DNA of 64,000 nucleotides from Dysgonomonas sp. Marseille-P4361. GTDB taxonomy: Bacteria; Bacteroidota; Bacteroidia; Bacteroidales; Dysgonomonadaceae. The DNA lies in assembly GCF_900343125.1 (NCBI RefSeq), contig NZ_OPYL01000007.1, positions 1 to 64,000 of the forward strand, written 5' to 3'. A program made the translations under genes and the position numbers. Within the stretch, counting starts at the first letter, position 1. The number at the start of each line of letters is the position of its first letter. Below the pieces are notes generated by a model. The model was given only the letters and a program-made list of their open reading frames with translations, was not told the origin of the DNA and did not search any database. This document shows positions 17,429 through 25,657 of the stretch, piece by piece.

Positions 17429-18886
17429 ATGAAAACATTAAAATATATATTAGCTAGTGTAACTCTCCTGATACTCTTAAATTCATGTGACTTAAATACT
17501 GAGCCTGTTGATGCCGTTCCTGATTATATCGTATTTGAGAATGCCAAAAATGCAGAGAAGGTGCTTAATGGGACTTGGTCGTATTTGATGGATACTTACT
17601 TTACATATCAAAACCCGGGGTGGAAAAGCCTTCTGTTGACGAGTGATGCTATGGCGAATGATGTCGCCCTTCAGCCCGGAAAGTATGGATATATCACCCA
17701 TTATTCATTTTCTAATATAAATGATTCTAAGTCAACTACAGGGCGTGCAATCTGGACGCTTGCTTATAAAGGAATTGATAATGCAAACCACTTGATCACG
17801 AAGATAGATGATGTACCAGGTGATCAAGATTTAAAAACGAATATAAAAGCTCAGGCTTATGCATTAAGAGGGTATTTGTATCTAAATCTTGTAACGTTTT
17901 ATTCGCATGCTTATAAATATGATCCACAAGCACTTTCTGTTCCTATTTATACTGAACCATCTGCTGTTGAAACAGCAGGGAATACAAAAGAAACAGTAGA
18001 AGCTGTATATAAAAGAGCAGAAGAAGATTTGCTGGAAGCTTATAATTCTATTGGAGACTATAAAAGGGGGGCAGCTAAGCATAAATTTGATAAGAATGTT
18101 GTAGCAGGTCTTTTAGCTCGTTTGTATCTGCAAAAAGAAGAGTGGGGAAATGCCCAAAAGTATGCAGCAATAGCTCATGAAGGGTATTCATGGATGTCAA
18201 AAAATGAATACTTAAATGGCTTTAATGATAGAGCAAATAATGAATGGATATGGGGACATGGACAACAATCGGATCAATCAGTAGCTAGTTATAGTTTCCA
18301 TTTTCAGGATGTCTCATCATCATCATCTTATTATTATAGTTTCATGGTAGATCCTTATTTTCAAGATTTTTTTGAAGAAGGAGACGTCCGAACAGAACTA
18401 TTCGCTTGGGATACCCTACGGTATAAGGGAGGCTTGATGTATAAGAAATTTAAATTCAGACCTGATAATACGGGAGACATTGTTCTACTTCGTAAAGCAG
18501 AAATGGTTTTGATAGAAGCTGAAGCATATGCCGAATTGGAAAAAAAGTCTTCTGCAATTGAAAAGCTTGATGAATTGAGAACAGCAAGAGATGCAAAAAC
18601 TCCAGACCTTTCTAGTTTGAATAAAAAAGACCTTGTAGAAGAAATTTTGAAAGAGCGCCGGAAAGAATTATTTGGAGAAGGGTTTGGTTTATATGATCTA
18701 AAGCGTAGACAAAAAGCTGTAAGCCGTAAGGAAGTGAAAGAAGGGAATTTTGTCCCTGATACAAAAATTCAGAAAAGAGGACATACCGTGTTTAAATTTA
18801 CAGATAAAACAGAGTTTTCAGCAAATAGCAATTATTACCTGTTTGCAATTCCTGATTCTGAGATTACGAATAATCCAAATCTGTAA
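17429..18886 (+). CDS. SusD/RagB-family nutrient-binding lipoprotein
   Basis: A 485-residue surface lipoprotein that forms the lid of the preceding SusC transporter. Lipobox LILLNSC gives Cys20; the DLNTEP stretch after it is the acidic surface-export type. TPR-like helices include IKAQAYALRGYLYLNLVTFY (about 140-160) and VVAGLLARLYLQKEEWGNAQKYA; the C-terminal region has the family motif LRKAEMVLIEAEAYAELEKK and EILKERRKELFGEG..LYDLKR. The closing FAIPDSEITNNPNL is typical of SusD. Spacing to SusC is 21 bases and a strong terminator follows, so the pair ends its transcript here. Confidence 0.9.
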   Translation: MKTLKYILASVTLLILLNSCDLNTEPVDAVPDYIVFENAKNAEKVLNGTWSYLMDTYFTYQNPGWKSLLLTSDAMANDVALQPGKYGYITHYSFSNINDSKSTTGRAIWTLAYKGIDNANHLITKIDDVPGDQDLKTNIKAQAYALRGYLYLNLVTFYSHAYKYDPQALSVPIYTEPSAVETAGNTKETVEAVYKRAEEDLLEAYNSIGDYKRGAAKHKFDKNVVAGLLARLYLQKEEWGNAQKYAAIAHEGYSWMSKNEYLNGFNDRANNEWIWGHGQQSDQSVASYSFHFQDVSSSSSYYYSFMVDPYFQDFFEEGDVRTELFAWDTLRYKGGLMYKKFKFRPDNTGDIVLLRKAEMVLIEAEAYAELEKKSSAIEKLDELRTARDAKTPDLSSLNKKDLVEEILKERRKELFGEGFGLYDLKRRQKAVSRKEVKEGNFVPDTKIQKRGHTVFKFTDKTEFSANSNYYLFAIPDSEITNNPNL

Positions 18887-18915
18887 TAACGGATTGTAAA
18901 GTTATTTTGTGAAGT

Positions 18916-18949
18916 AGGACTATAAGATATACTTATAGTCCTATTTTTT
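18916..18949 (+). terminator. Intrinsic terminator after the SusC/SusD pair
   Basis: AGGACTATAAG and CTTATAGTCCT pair in an 11-base stem with a 5-base loop, followed by ATTTTTTA. The next 240 bases up to 19190 hold an imperfect inverted repeat (19029-19039 with 19118-19128) and nothing else I can name. Confidence 0.85.
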
Positions 18950-19190
18950 ATTAGATGATGTTATTCTTAATTCTAGTTAACCTTTAAAACAGTTTGTTTG
19001 GATCATTGTTCCATTTACAGTAGCCTATGCTTATACTTACTTTGAGGTAACTAGTTTCACTGAGGTTATTTGTATGATTCGAGTCTGTTTTCTTTGTAAT
19101 TTTAACAAATGAAATAATAAGTATAGGCTTTCAAAGAGAGCTTGATGCTTTTTAGTATAATAGTAAATAGAAACTACAAAATAGATTAAT

Positions 19191-20090
19191 ATGAAAACTA
19201 CAATTTTAATAGCACAGTCTTACGGACAAGCTGATGTATTAGAGTACTTAACACAAGAATTGCCTCCATTAGCAAAAGGAATGGCTCGTATTGAAGTAAA
19301 AGTATCTGGTATTAATCCTATTGATGCCAGACGTATGACTGGAGAATTTCGCCATGCTCCGCTTCCTCAGGCATTTGGGACTGAGTTTGCTGGAGTTATA
19401 GCTGAAATTGCTGAAGATTCAGGCAAATGGTCGGTAGGGGACGAAGTTTTAGGATCAGGAGCCAGTTTTACACATGCAACAATAATAGATGTACCTGTTG
19501 AAAACCTTGTCGCAAAACCTCAGAATTTAGCTTGGGAAGTAGCAGGGTCATTAGCAGGAGCGTCTCAGACTGCAATGACTATCTTAGATGAGATAGGGGA
19601 CGTAAACTCTTTGCTGATTCAAGGGGCTTCTGGCGGTGTTGGTTCTATCGCAGTACAATTGGCAAAAGAAAGAGGAATAGAGGTTGTGGCTACAGCTTCG
19701 GCTCGAAATCAAGACTATCTGAAAAGTTTAGGAGCGATTCCTGTTGTTTATGGTCAAGGATTAATTGACCGATTGAAAGAAGTACATCCTAAACCTTTTG
19801 ATGCATCTATTGATATGTCAGGAACAGAAGATGCTACACAAGCAGCTTTAGCATCCGTAAAACCAGATGGAATTATTGGTACAATTGCGGGTAAAAAGGT
19901 CTCGTCTCCACGTGTTCAGGCTATGTGGGTAAAAAGGAATGTAAATAATTTGAAATATGTAGTAGATCGAGTTGCAGATGGTCGTTTCAAATGGGAAATT
20001 GATGATGTTTACTCTTTTGATAGAGCAGCAGAAGCCTATGAAAACATATTAAAAGGCCACACCAGAGGTAAGAGTGTTTTAATCTTTTGA
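19191..20090 (+). CDS. NAD(P)-dependent zinc-independent alcohol dehydrogenase/quinone oxidoreductase family protein
   Basis: A 299-residue cytoplasmic MDR-superfamily oxidoreductase. N-terminal GroES-like domain with GINPIDARRMTGEF (about 40-53) and the family signature FGTEFAGVIAEI; Rossmann domain with LIQGASGGVGSIAVQLAKERG (about 143-163) for NADPH. Catalytic zinc ligands are absent and the length is short, which fits the quinone oxidoreductase (zeta-crystallin-like) branch rather than zinc alcohol dehydrogenases. It appears to be a single-gene unit. Substrate is not predictable from sequence. Confidence 0.85.
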   Translation: MKTTILIAQSYGQADVLEYLTQELPPLAKGMARIEVKVSGINPIDARRMTGEFRHAPLPQAFGTEFAGVIAEIAEDSGKWSVGDEVLGSGASFTHATIIDVPVENLVAKPQNLAWEVAGSLAGASQTAMTILDEIGDVNSLLIQGASGGVGSIAVQLAKERGIEVVATASARNQDYLKSLGAIPVVYGQGLIDRLKEVHPKPFDASIDMSGTEDATQAALASVKPDGIIGTIAGKKVSSPRVQAMWVKRNVNNLKYVVDRVADGRFKWEIDDVYSFDRAAEAYENILKGHTRGKSVLIF

Positions 20091-20204
20091 TAACAAACAC
20101 ATTTTTCACAAATGAATTAATCTTTGATAAGTTTGCTAAAATAGGATGTTTTTTGATCTATATTTACTATATTTGTTTATAGTCTAATCTTAAAATATAG
20201 TGAT

Positions 20205-20381
20205 ATGAAAGATTTAATTTGTTCTGTTTGCAAAAACCAATTTAAAGCTTCTCTTCAATATATTGATGATGGAGAATGGTATTATAAGTGTCCGAAGTGT
20301 GGAACACTATTCGATGAGGATAGGAATGTTTATACCAACAACGAGGAGGACTATTATGAGGAAGATGATGAGGAAATATGA
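20205..20381 (+). CDS. Zinc-ribbon miniprotein with acidic tail
   Basis: A 58-residue protein with two CxxC pairs, CSVC (6-9) and CPKC (29-32), spaced as a zinc ribbon, and a C-terminal tail of about 18 residues that is nearly all Glu, Asp and Tyr. No start other than ATG 20205 is possible. It is followed directly by a strong terminator, which supports its being expressed. Function is unknown; similar small ribbons act as nucleic-acid- or protein-binding modules. Confidence 0.75.
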   Translation: MKDLICSVCKNQFKASLQYIDDGEWYYKCPKCGTLFDEDRNVYTNNEEDYYEEDDEEI

Positions 20382-20397
20382 AATTTGATTATAATTG

Positions 20398-20425
20398 AAA
20401 GGTGCAGAAAAATCTGCACCTTTTT
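20398..20425. terminator. Bidirectional terminator
   Basis: AAAGGTGCAGA and TCTGCACCTTT form an 11-base stem with an AAAA loop, and T5 follows. It lies between the zinc-ribbon gene and the converging acyltransferase gene. Confidence 0.9.
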
Positions 20426-20428
20426 GCT

Positions 20429-21163
20429 TTAATACTTTATATGATTTACTACAGCTTGTTCTGTTTGTTTGAATAGATCCGGAAATGAAGTGTCTTTTAC
20501 TACAATAGGATCATGAACTATCAGTTCTATCTTATTACCTATTCCAAGAGGAAAAGAACCCCATCTTGTCATTTTCCACGAATTGTTTATAGTCACAGGT
20601 ACCATATATGCAGAAGGAGCATATTTACATAAAATTTTTAAGCCGCTTTCAGCAAAAGGCTTTGGTGCTCCATCTTTGCTTCTTGTTCCTTCCGGAAAGA
20701 TAACTGCGGTGCGTTTATTCTTTTCAATATATTCGGCTATTTTTCTGATCTCAGTAAGAGACTGCTTAGGGTCTTTTCTATTGATAAGAACAGAACCTCC
20801 ATGGTTTAGATTGTAAGATATGCTTGGAATTCCTTTACCTAATTCAATCTTACTTATAAATTTGATATGTACTTTTCTCAAAAACCAAGAAATTGCAGTA
20901 ATATCATAGAAACTCTGATGATTTGCAGCAATAATCAAAGGGACGTTTTCTGGTAATTTATCAAGGTTGCGAACCTTATATCTTGTACCTAAAACATAAG
21001 TGTTTAATGTTAAGAAAAAGCATAGGACATCGACACTTTTTTTATGTGCGGTGTATCCAAATAAATTAAGGCATATCCACTGAATAGGGTGGAAGATGGC
21101 TAATGTACTTCCTAGAAGGATGTAATAAATTGCCGAAAGGGGGTATGATATTATTTTCTGCAT
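20429..21163 (-). CDS. plsC: 1-acyl-sn-glycerol-3-phosphate acyltransferase (PlsC-like)
   Basis: Transfers an acyl chain to lysophosphatidic acid in phospholipid synthesis at the inner face of the membrane. The catalytic NHxxxxD motif is NHQSFYD (Asn81-Asp87), and FPEGTRS (about 156-162, with Glu158) binds the glycerol phosphate; the third block includes YMVPVTINNSW. Two hydrophobic segments near the N terminus (7-25 and about 45-58) anchor it. At 244 residues it is normal for PlsC. It is a single-gene unit on the minus strand. Confidence 0.9.
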   Translation of the reverse strand: MQKIISYPLSAIYYILLGSTLAIFHPIQWICLNLFGYTAHKKSVDVLCFFLTLNTYVLGTRYKVRNLDKLPENVPLIIAANHQSFYDITAISWFLRKVHIKFISKIELGKGIPSISYNLNHGGSVLINRKDPKQSLTEIRKIAEYIEKNKRTAVIFPEGTRSKDGAPKPFAESGLKILCKYAPSAYMVPVTINNSWKMTRWGSFPLGIGNKIELIVHDPIVVKDTSFPDLFKQTEQAVVNHIKY

Positions 21164-21245
21164 CGAGTCTATAAAAAGTGGAAATTGATATGTTGCAAAT
21201 ATAACAGTTTTAGTTGAAACAGAGCAATAAGCTTCAGTTTATAGA

Positions 21246-24200
21246 CTATAAATTAGGATCATTCTTTTGTCTAAATTCTTTTGGAGTGCATCCATGTTTA
21301 CCCTTGAATGCATTATAAAAACTAACAGTGTTAGAAAAACCAGACTTATATATTATTTCTTCTATGGTCATTTTAGATTTTAATAGTAACTGTTCTGCCT
21401 GAAATACCCTACAATCTCGAATCATGTCAGCTAAACTTATATTTTCTATTTCATTCAGTTTTCTGTATAGTGTTCGAGAACTCATGTTCATTTGTTTTGC
21501 AATAAAAGCAGCAGTGAGATCTTTATTGGTTAGGTTCTTATTGATAATGTTAAGCACTTCACTTATCAATTTCTTCTGTTCTTTATGTATCAATTTTCCT
21601 TCACTTAACTCATAAGAACTATAAGATGAAGAATAATATTCTTTCAATTCCTCCTTTTTGTTAAGTAGACGATTTATAGAAGCTTTCAGGTAATCAATAT
21701 TAAATGGCTTAGTCAAGTAGATCTCAGCACCTGCTTCTATGGCCTCTACCTGCTTCTCTGAGTCATGATTTGATGATAATATGACAACTGGAATATGAGA
21801 TGTCTGCACATCTGCTTTGATCTCTCTAGTATTTTGAAGGACTATTGAAGAGTCTGCAATTGTATCAAAAATAATCACATCCGGATGATTTTCTGAAAGC
21901 TGATCTTTTAGATTTGATATCTTATTAATCGGTATCACATTGAAGCTATCTGAAAAAAGATCGCAGATGAACCATAGTAATTGAAGGTCAGAAATGACTA
22001 CAAAAATAGTCTGACGCGATTTAATAATTGGGAACCTTGGAGTTTCCATCTGATAGTTATTTGAAGGTTTTATCTTATTTTCTTCGGATAAATCTGTAGT
22101 AATACTTTCTTCAGAAGGCTCTAAAATAGGGAGTGATACAATAAAGTCAATTCGATCGCTGGAGTGACTTTCAACAGAAATATCTCCTTGAAGCAATTCT
22201 GCCATATTACGAGAAATGGCTAATCCTAATCCTGTTTTAGAAAATTTAATACTAGGATCTCTTTTATCTATGTTTTCGAGAATCTCGTATTTATTCAAAA
22301 CTCGACTTAAAGTTCCTTGATTAATACCTTCTCCTGTATTTGAAACTTTTATAATCAAAGCGTTTTGATGAGTAAAAATGAATAAATCAACTTCCCCATG
22401 CTCTTCTACATATTCAAATGCATTAGACAGAAGGTTACTCGTAATTGTAGCTAAAAATCTTTTATCTGTATTCCATTCTATCGATTCTTGGATATTCTTT
22501 GTAAATAGAATTGATTTAGTTTCAGCTAACTCATTGAATGAATCAGCTATCGTTGAGCATGCATTACTTATATCAAGAGGTTTAATAATGGGTAACCTAT
22601 TTCCAGATTCTATTTTTCTTAGTTCTATTAATTCTAGAATGAGGTTGTTTAGTTGCTCTGCATTGTGTTGTATCAACTGAGTATATTTTTTTATAAACTT
22701 GTCAGTCCCTGAATAGGATAGAAGTCTTTTACTTGATCCGTAAATAAGCGTTAAAGGAGTACTTAATTCATAGGTGACATTCGTAAAGAAACTGAGCTTA
22801 GATTCATATATATCTTCTTTATGTTCTTGTTCTATTTTCTCTAAGGCTATTTTTCTCTTTCTTTCTAATTTTGAATCATAGAGTCTTAGTCCGTAAATGA
22901 GACATAATAATAAAATAGCCAAATAAAAGATATAAGCTACAGTCGTCATATACCAAGGAGGAGTTATAATAATGGTAATCTGTTGTATCGGACTCTCTAT
23001 ATTCGTTACTCTATTTTTGTATTTTATCGATAGAGTATATGTTTTGGGAGTCATATTGGTGAAAGATATGGTACGGGTATTTCCTATTTCAACCCATTGG
23101 TCTCCAGATTCAACTATTTGATAATAGAAGTCATAATTGTTTGCATCTATGTAGTCGTGGGCAACGAATGACAAAGAGAAAAAATTCTGGGTATAATCTA
23201 ATGTCAAAGTAGGAGTGCTTGAATCATTAGACCCTTCTGTCAAATAATTATAAATATTATATTCCTTTCCGAATATAGATAAACTTTCAAACTGTATAGT
23301 AGGGTAAAATTCCTTATTGTTGATATTTGTTTCCAGTATAGAGACAAAGCCATTGACCCCTCCAAAAATAAGCTCACCAGTTTCTTGATCTTTATATGCA
23401 GCTCCATCACTAAATTCTGTAATATTCAGTCCGTTGAAACTATTAAAACTTCTTAGTGTTTCATTTTCCACATCAAATCTTATAATGCCATTATTAGTAC
23501 TTATCCACAAAACATTCTCGTCAGGTAAAGCTCCTCCCAAAATAGAATGTATAGCAGAGCTGGGCATTTCCATGTTCGATTTATTATAAATAATATGATT
23601 ATTATCAGGGAAAAGTTTAATGAGACCATCGCTAGTCCCTAACCAAATATTGTTCTTTTTGTCTTTATTAATAGCAAAAATATCATTTAGCATTTGATTT
23701 TGGCCTTTTTGACTGAATTCTATATTATTAATAGAATAATCAGTTTTATTCACTTTGTAAGCACCAAATCCTCTATTTCCGAACCAAATAATTGAATCTG
23801 ATTCGTTAAAAGAAGAGAAAAAGTAATTGGAGGAAAAATTACCATTATGAAAAGAAAAATCTTTTATCTTAGAAAGAATGGGCTCATCTCCTACCCACTT
23901 TATTTTAACTTCGAAGAAACCTAAACCAACAGATGATAACCATAAGGTAGAATCTGTGGTTTGTTCAATACTATGGATGTACTTTATTGAATTAATATTG
24001 TGGGGTTGTTTGAATTTCTTAATCTTATTTTCTCTGAATGAATAATAATTAAGACCTTCTTCGGTACCAATCCATAAAATACCTTTATGGCTTTTTCCAA
24101 AGCAATAAACAGAATTGTTGATCAGTTCACTATTGTCAGAAGTATATAGGAATGTGTTTTTAGTGTTTTTTTTATTGAAAGAATAATCATTGAACTTTAA

Positions 24201-25292
24201 TATACCATCTCCTTTCGTTCCCACCCATAGGTTTTTTTCTTTATCTAGATAAATGGCTCTAACAGGCTTGTTTACGTCAAAGTTAAGTTCGTCGAAAAGA
24301 GTATTTTTTATAGAATATGAGTCTTCTGTATATATATAAACGCCCTGTCCGTCCGTTCCTATCCATAGTATATCTTGGAAACGATCTAGAGTGAGACAGA
24401 ATACACCCACTTTTATGTCAAGATCGTGGATATTCAGCCCCTTATCAATACGTATTAGTCCATTTGATTTAAATGCTACGAAATAATCATCCTTAAATTT
24501 TATAATAGAGGATATGTCTCCTCTATTTTTAAGCTGTTCTTTGATGTTGTTTGATTTTATTTTCTTACTATTTCTTGTTTCTAAATCATACTCCCACAAA
24601 GTCCAATCTTCATCTACGATATAAGCTTTGTTACCAACAAAAGAACAATGTGAAACTTTAGCTGGAAAACTTATTTCTCCTTTTGATACTACATATATTT
24701 TCCCGTTCGAGTCTTTATTTAGTTTATAGACACGCGGTTTTTGGTCTTTCAGAAATAGCCAGATATTTTCATTCTTATCAATTGTATAGTTCAGAGTTTC
24801 GCTGAAGGATAGATTATCTATATGTATGTTCTCAAACTGAGAAGTCTTTTTATTATAAAATGCTATTTTATTATCCTCTCTAAAAACAAAAATGTCTTTA
24901 TTCGTTGACATTTTCACTAGGTAATTCCCTTTAAATTCTCTGAAGTGAGAGACCTTATTTGTTCTTTTATTTATCTTATCTAACCCATAATTAGTATAAA
25001 TCCAAAATTCATCTTTTTCTCCTTCAAATATTCCTTCTATAAAGTTGCCGGATAAACCCTCTTGATATGAATTGTTTCCAAATACCTTAATTTTTGAGCC
25101 ATCATAAAAATTTAATCCATCACATGAACCAATCCAAATTAATCCATCTCGGTCTTGAGATATAGAAAGTATGGCGCTGTTCGATAATCCATCTTTATTG
25201 GATAATTGTCTAATGTTATAAGCTTTTACAGGCACAGGAGTAAGGCAAATAAAAGAGGAGAGTATTAGAACGAATTTTAATAATCTTGTCAT
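21246..25292 (-). CDS. Hybrid two-component system regulator (HTCS) with Tyr in place of the H-box His
   Basis: A 1348-residue one-protein sensor and activator, divergent from the mannan PUL. Signal peptide (1-24); a periplasmic two-component propeller with many blades (about 25-680, repeats such as DRDGLIWIGSCDGLNFYD); Y_Y_Y domain (about 690-770); membrane helix near 775-795; dimerisation region near 830-895; ATPase with N-box NLLSNAFEY (about 955) and KTGLGLAISRNMAELLQG; receiver (about 1090-1210) with Asp1143 in DVIIFD; AraC-type HTH to the end. The H-box reads FFTNVTYELSTPL, where HTCS proteins normally have SHELRTPL: the phospho-accepting His is Tyr841 (codon TAT, 22770-22772). Kinase domain and receiver otherwise look intact. 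Expected inducer is a mannan oligosaccharide. Confidence 0.92.
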   Translation of the reverse strand: MTRLLKFVLILSSFICLTPVPVKAYNIRQLSNKDGLSNSAILSISQDRDGLIWIGSCDGLNFYDGSKIKVFGNNSYQEGLSGNFIEGIFEGEKDEFWIYTNYGLDKINKRTNKVSHFREFKGNYLVKMSTNKDIFVFREDNKIAFYNKKTSQFENIHIDNLSFSETLNYTIDKNENIWLFLKDQKPRVYKLNKDSNGKIYVVSKGEISFPAKVSHCSFVGNKAYIVDEDWTLWEYDLETRNSKKIKSNNIKEQLKNRGDISSIIKFKDDYFVAFKSNGLIRIDKGLNIHDLDIKVGVFCLTLDRFQDILWIGTDGQGVYIYTEDSYSIKNTLFDELNFDVNKPVRAIYLDKEKNLWVGTKGDGILKFNDYSFNKKNTKNTFLYTSDNSELINNSVYCFGKSHKGILWIGTEEGLNYYSFRENKIKKFKQPHNINSIKYIHSIEQTTDSTLWLSSVGLGFFEVKIKWVGDEPILSKIKDFSFHNGNFSSNYFFSSFNESDSIIWFGNRGFGAYKVNKTDYSINNIEFSQKGQNQMLNDIFAINKDKKNNIWLGTSDGLIKLFPDNNHIIYNKSNMEMPSSAIHSILGGALPDENVLWISTNNGIIRFDVENETLRSFNSFNGLNITEFSDGAAYKDQETGELIFGGVNGFVSILETNINNKEFYPTIQFESLSIFGKEYNIYNYLTEGSNDSSTPTLTLDYTQNFFSLSFVAHDYIDANNYDFYYQIVESGDQWVEIGNTRTISFTNMTPKTYTLSIKYKNRVTNIESPIQQITIIITPPWYMTTVAYIFYLAILLLCLIYGLRLYDSKLERKRKIALEKIEQEHKEDIYESKLSFFTNVTYELSTPLTLIYGSSKRLLSYSGTDKFIKKYTQLIQHNAEQLNNLILELIELRKIESGNRLPIIKPLDISNACSTIADSFNELAETKSILFTKNIQESIEWNTDKRFLATITSNLLSNAFEYVEEHGEVDLFIFTHQNALIIKVSNTGEGINQGTLSRVLNKYEILENIDKRDPSIKFSKTGLGLAISRNMAELLQGDISVESHSSDRIDFIVSLPILEPSEESITTDLSEENKIKPSNNYQMETPRFPIIKSRQTIFVVISDLQLLWFICDLFSDSFNVIPINKISNLKDQLSENHPDVIIFDTIADSSIVLQNTREIKADVQTSHIPVVILSSNHDSEKQVEAIEAGAEIYLTKPFNIDYLKASINRLLNKKEELKEYYSSSYSSYELSEGKLIHKEQKKLISEVLNIINKNLTNKDLTAAFIAKQMNMSSRTLYRKLNEIENISLADMIRDCRVFQAEQLLLKSKMTIEEIIYKSGFSNTVSFYNAFKGKHGCTPKEFRQKNDPNL

Positions 25293-25657
25293 ATTGATTA
25301 TTTATTTATTGATTTTCCATGACAAAGATAATGAATATTAGTTCTTAATGCAGGGGGCTCGTAGCTATTGTTCTGGTTAATAAATGTGCCAAAGAATTAA
25401 ATATTCCCGCCACTGTGATAACAACTATTTGTTGGCTGTGGTATCATATTTCTTAGAATGATACATTTGCTAGCTCTTCATAAAAGGGAGTTGTTTTGTG
25501 ATAAAAAAGAAGTCTAACTTTTATTGTTTAGAATCTTATTTTATAAGAAGTATTAATCTGTAAGGATTTTTGGGGAGACAGTTATATTATGTGGGAGATA
25601 TACATGACAAAAGATTATAACTAAAATTTAATCATTAAATCTAAAAAACATACGATC
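25293..25657. promoter_or_regulatory. 365-base control region between HTCS and GH92 genes, with promoter and inverted repeat
   Basis: No gene is visible. GTATCAT (25441-25447) and ATGATAC (25458-25464) form a 7-base inverted repeat with a 10-base spacer. A perfect -7 box TACATTTG (25462-25469) on the plus strand overlaps its right arm, while the -33 region (GTGG near 25438-25441) is poor, as expected for an activator-dependent promoter. The predicted start near 25475 leaves a leader of about 180 bases before GH92. CAACTATTTGTTG near 25422-25434 is a second small inverted repeat. The HTCS is the likely binder. Confidence 0.45.
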
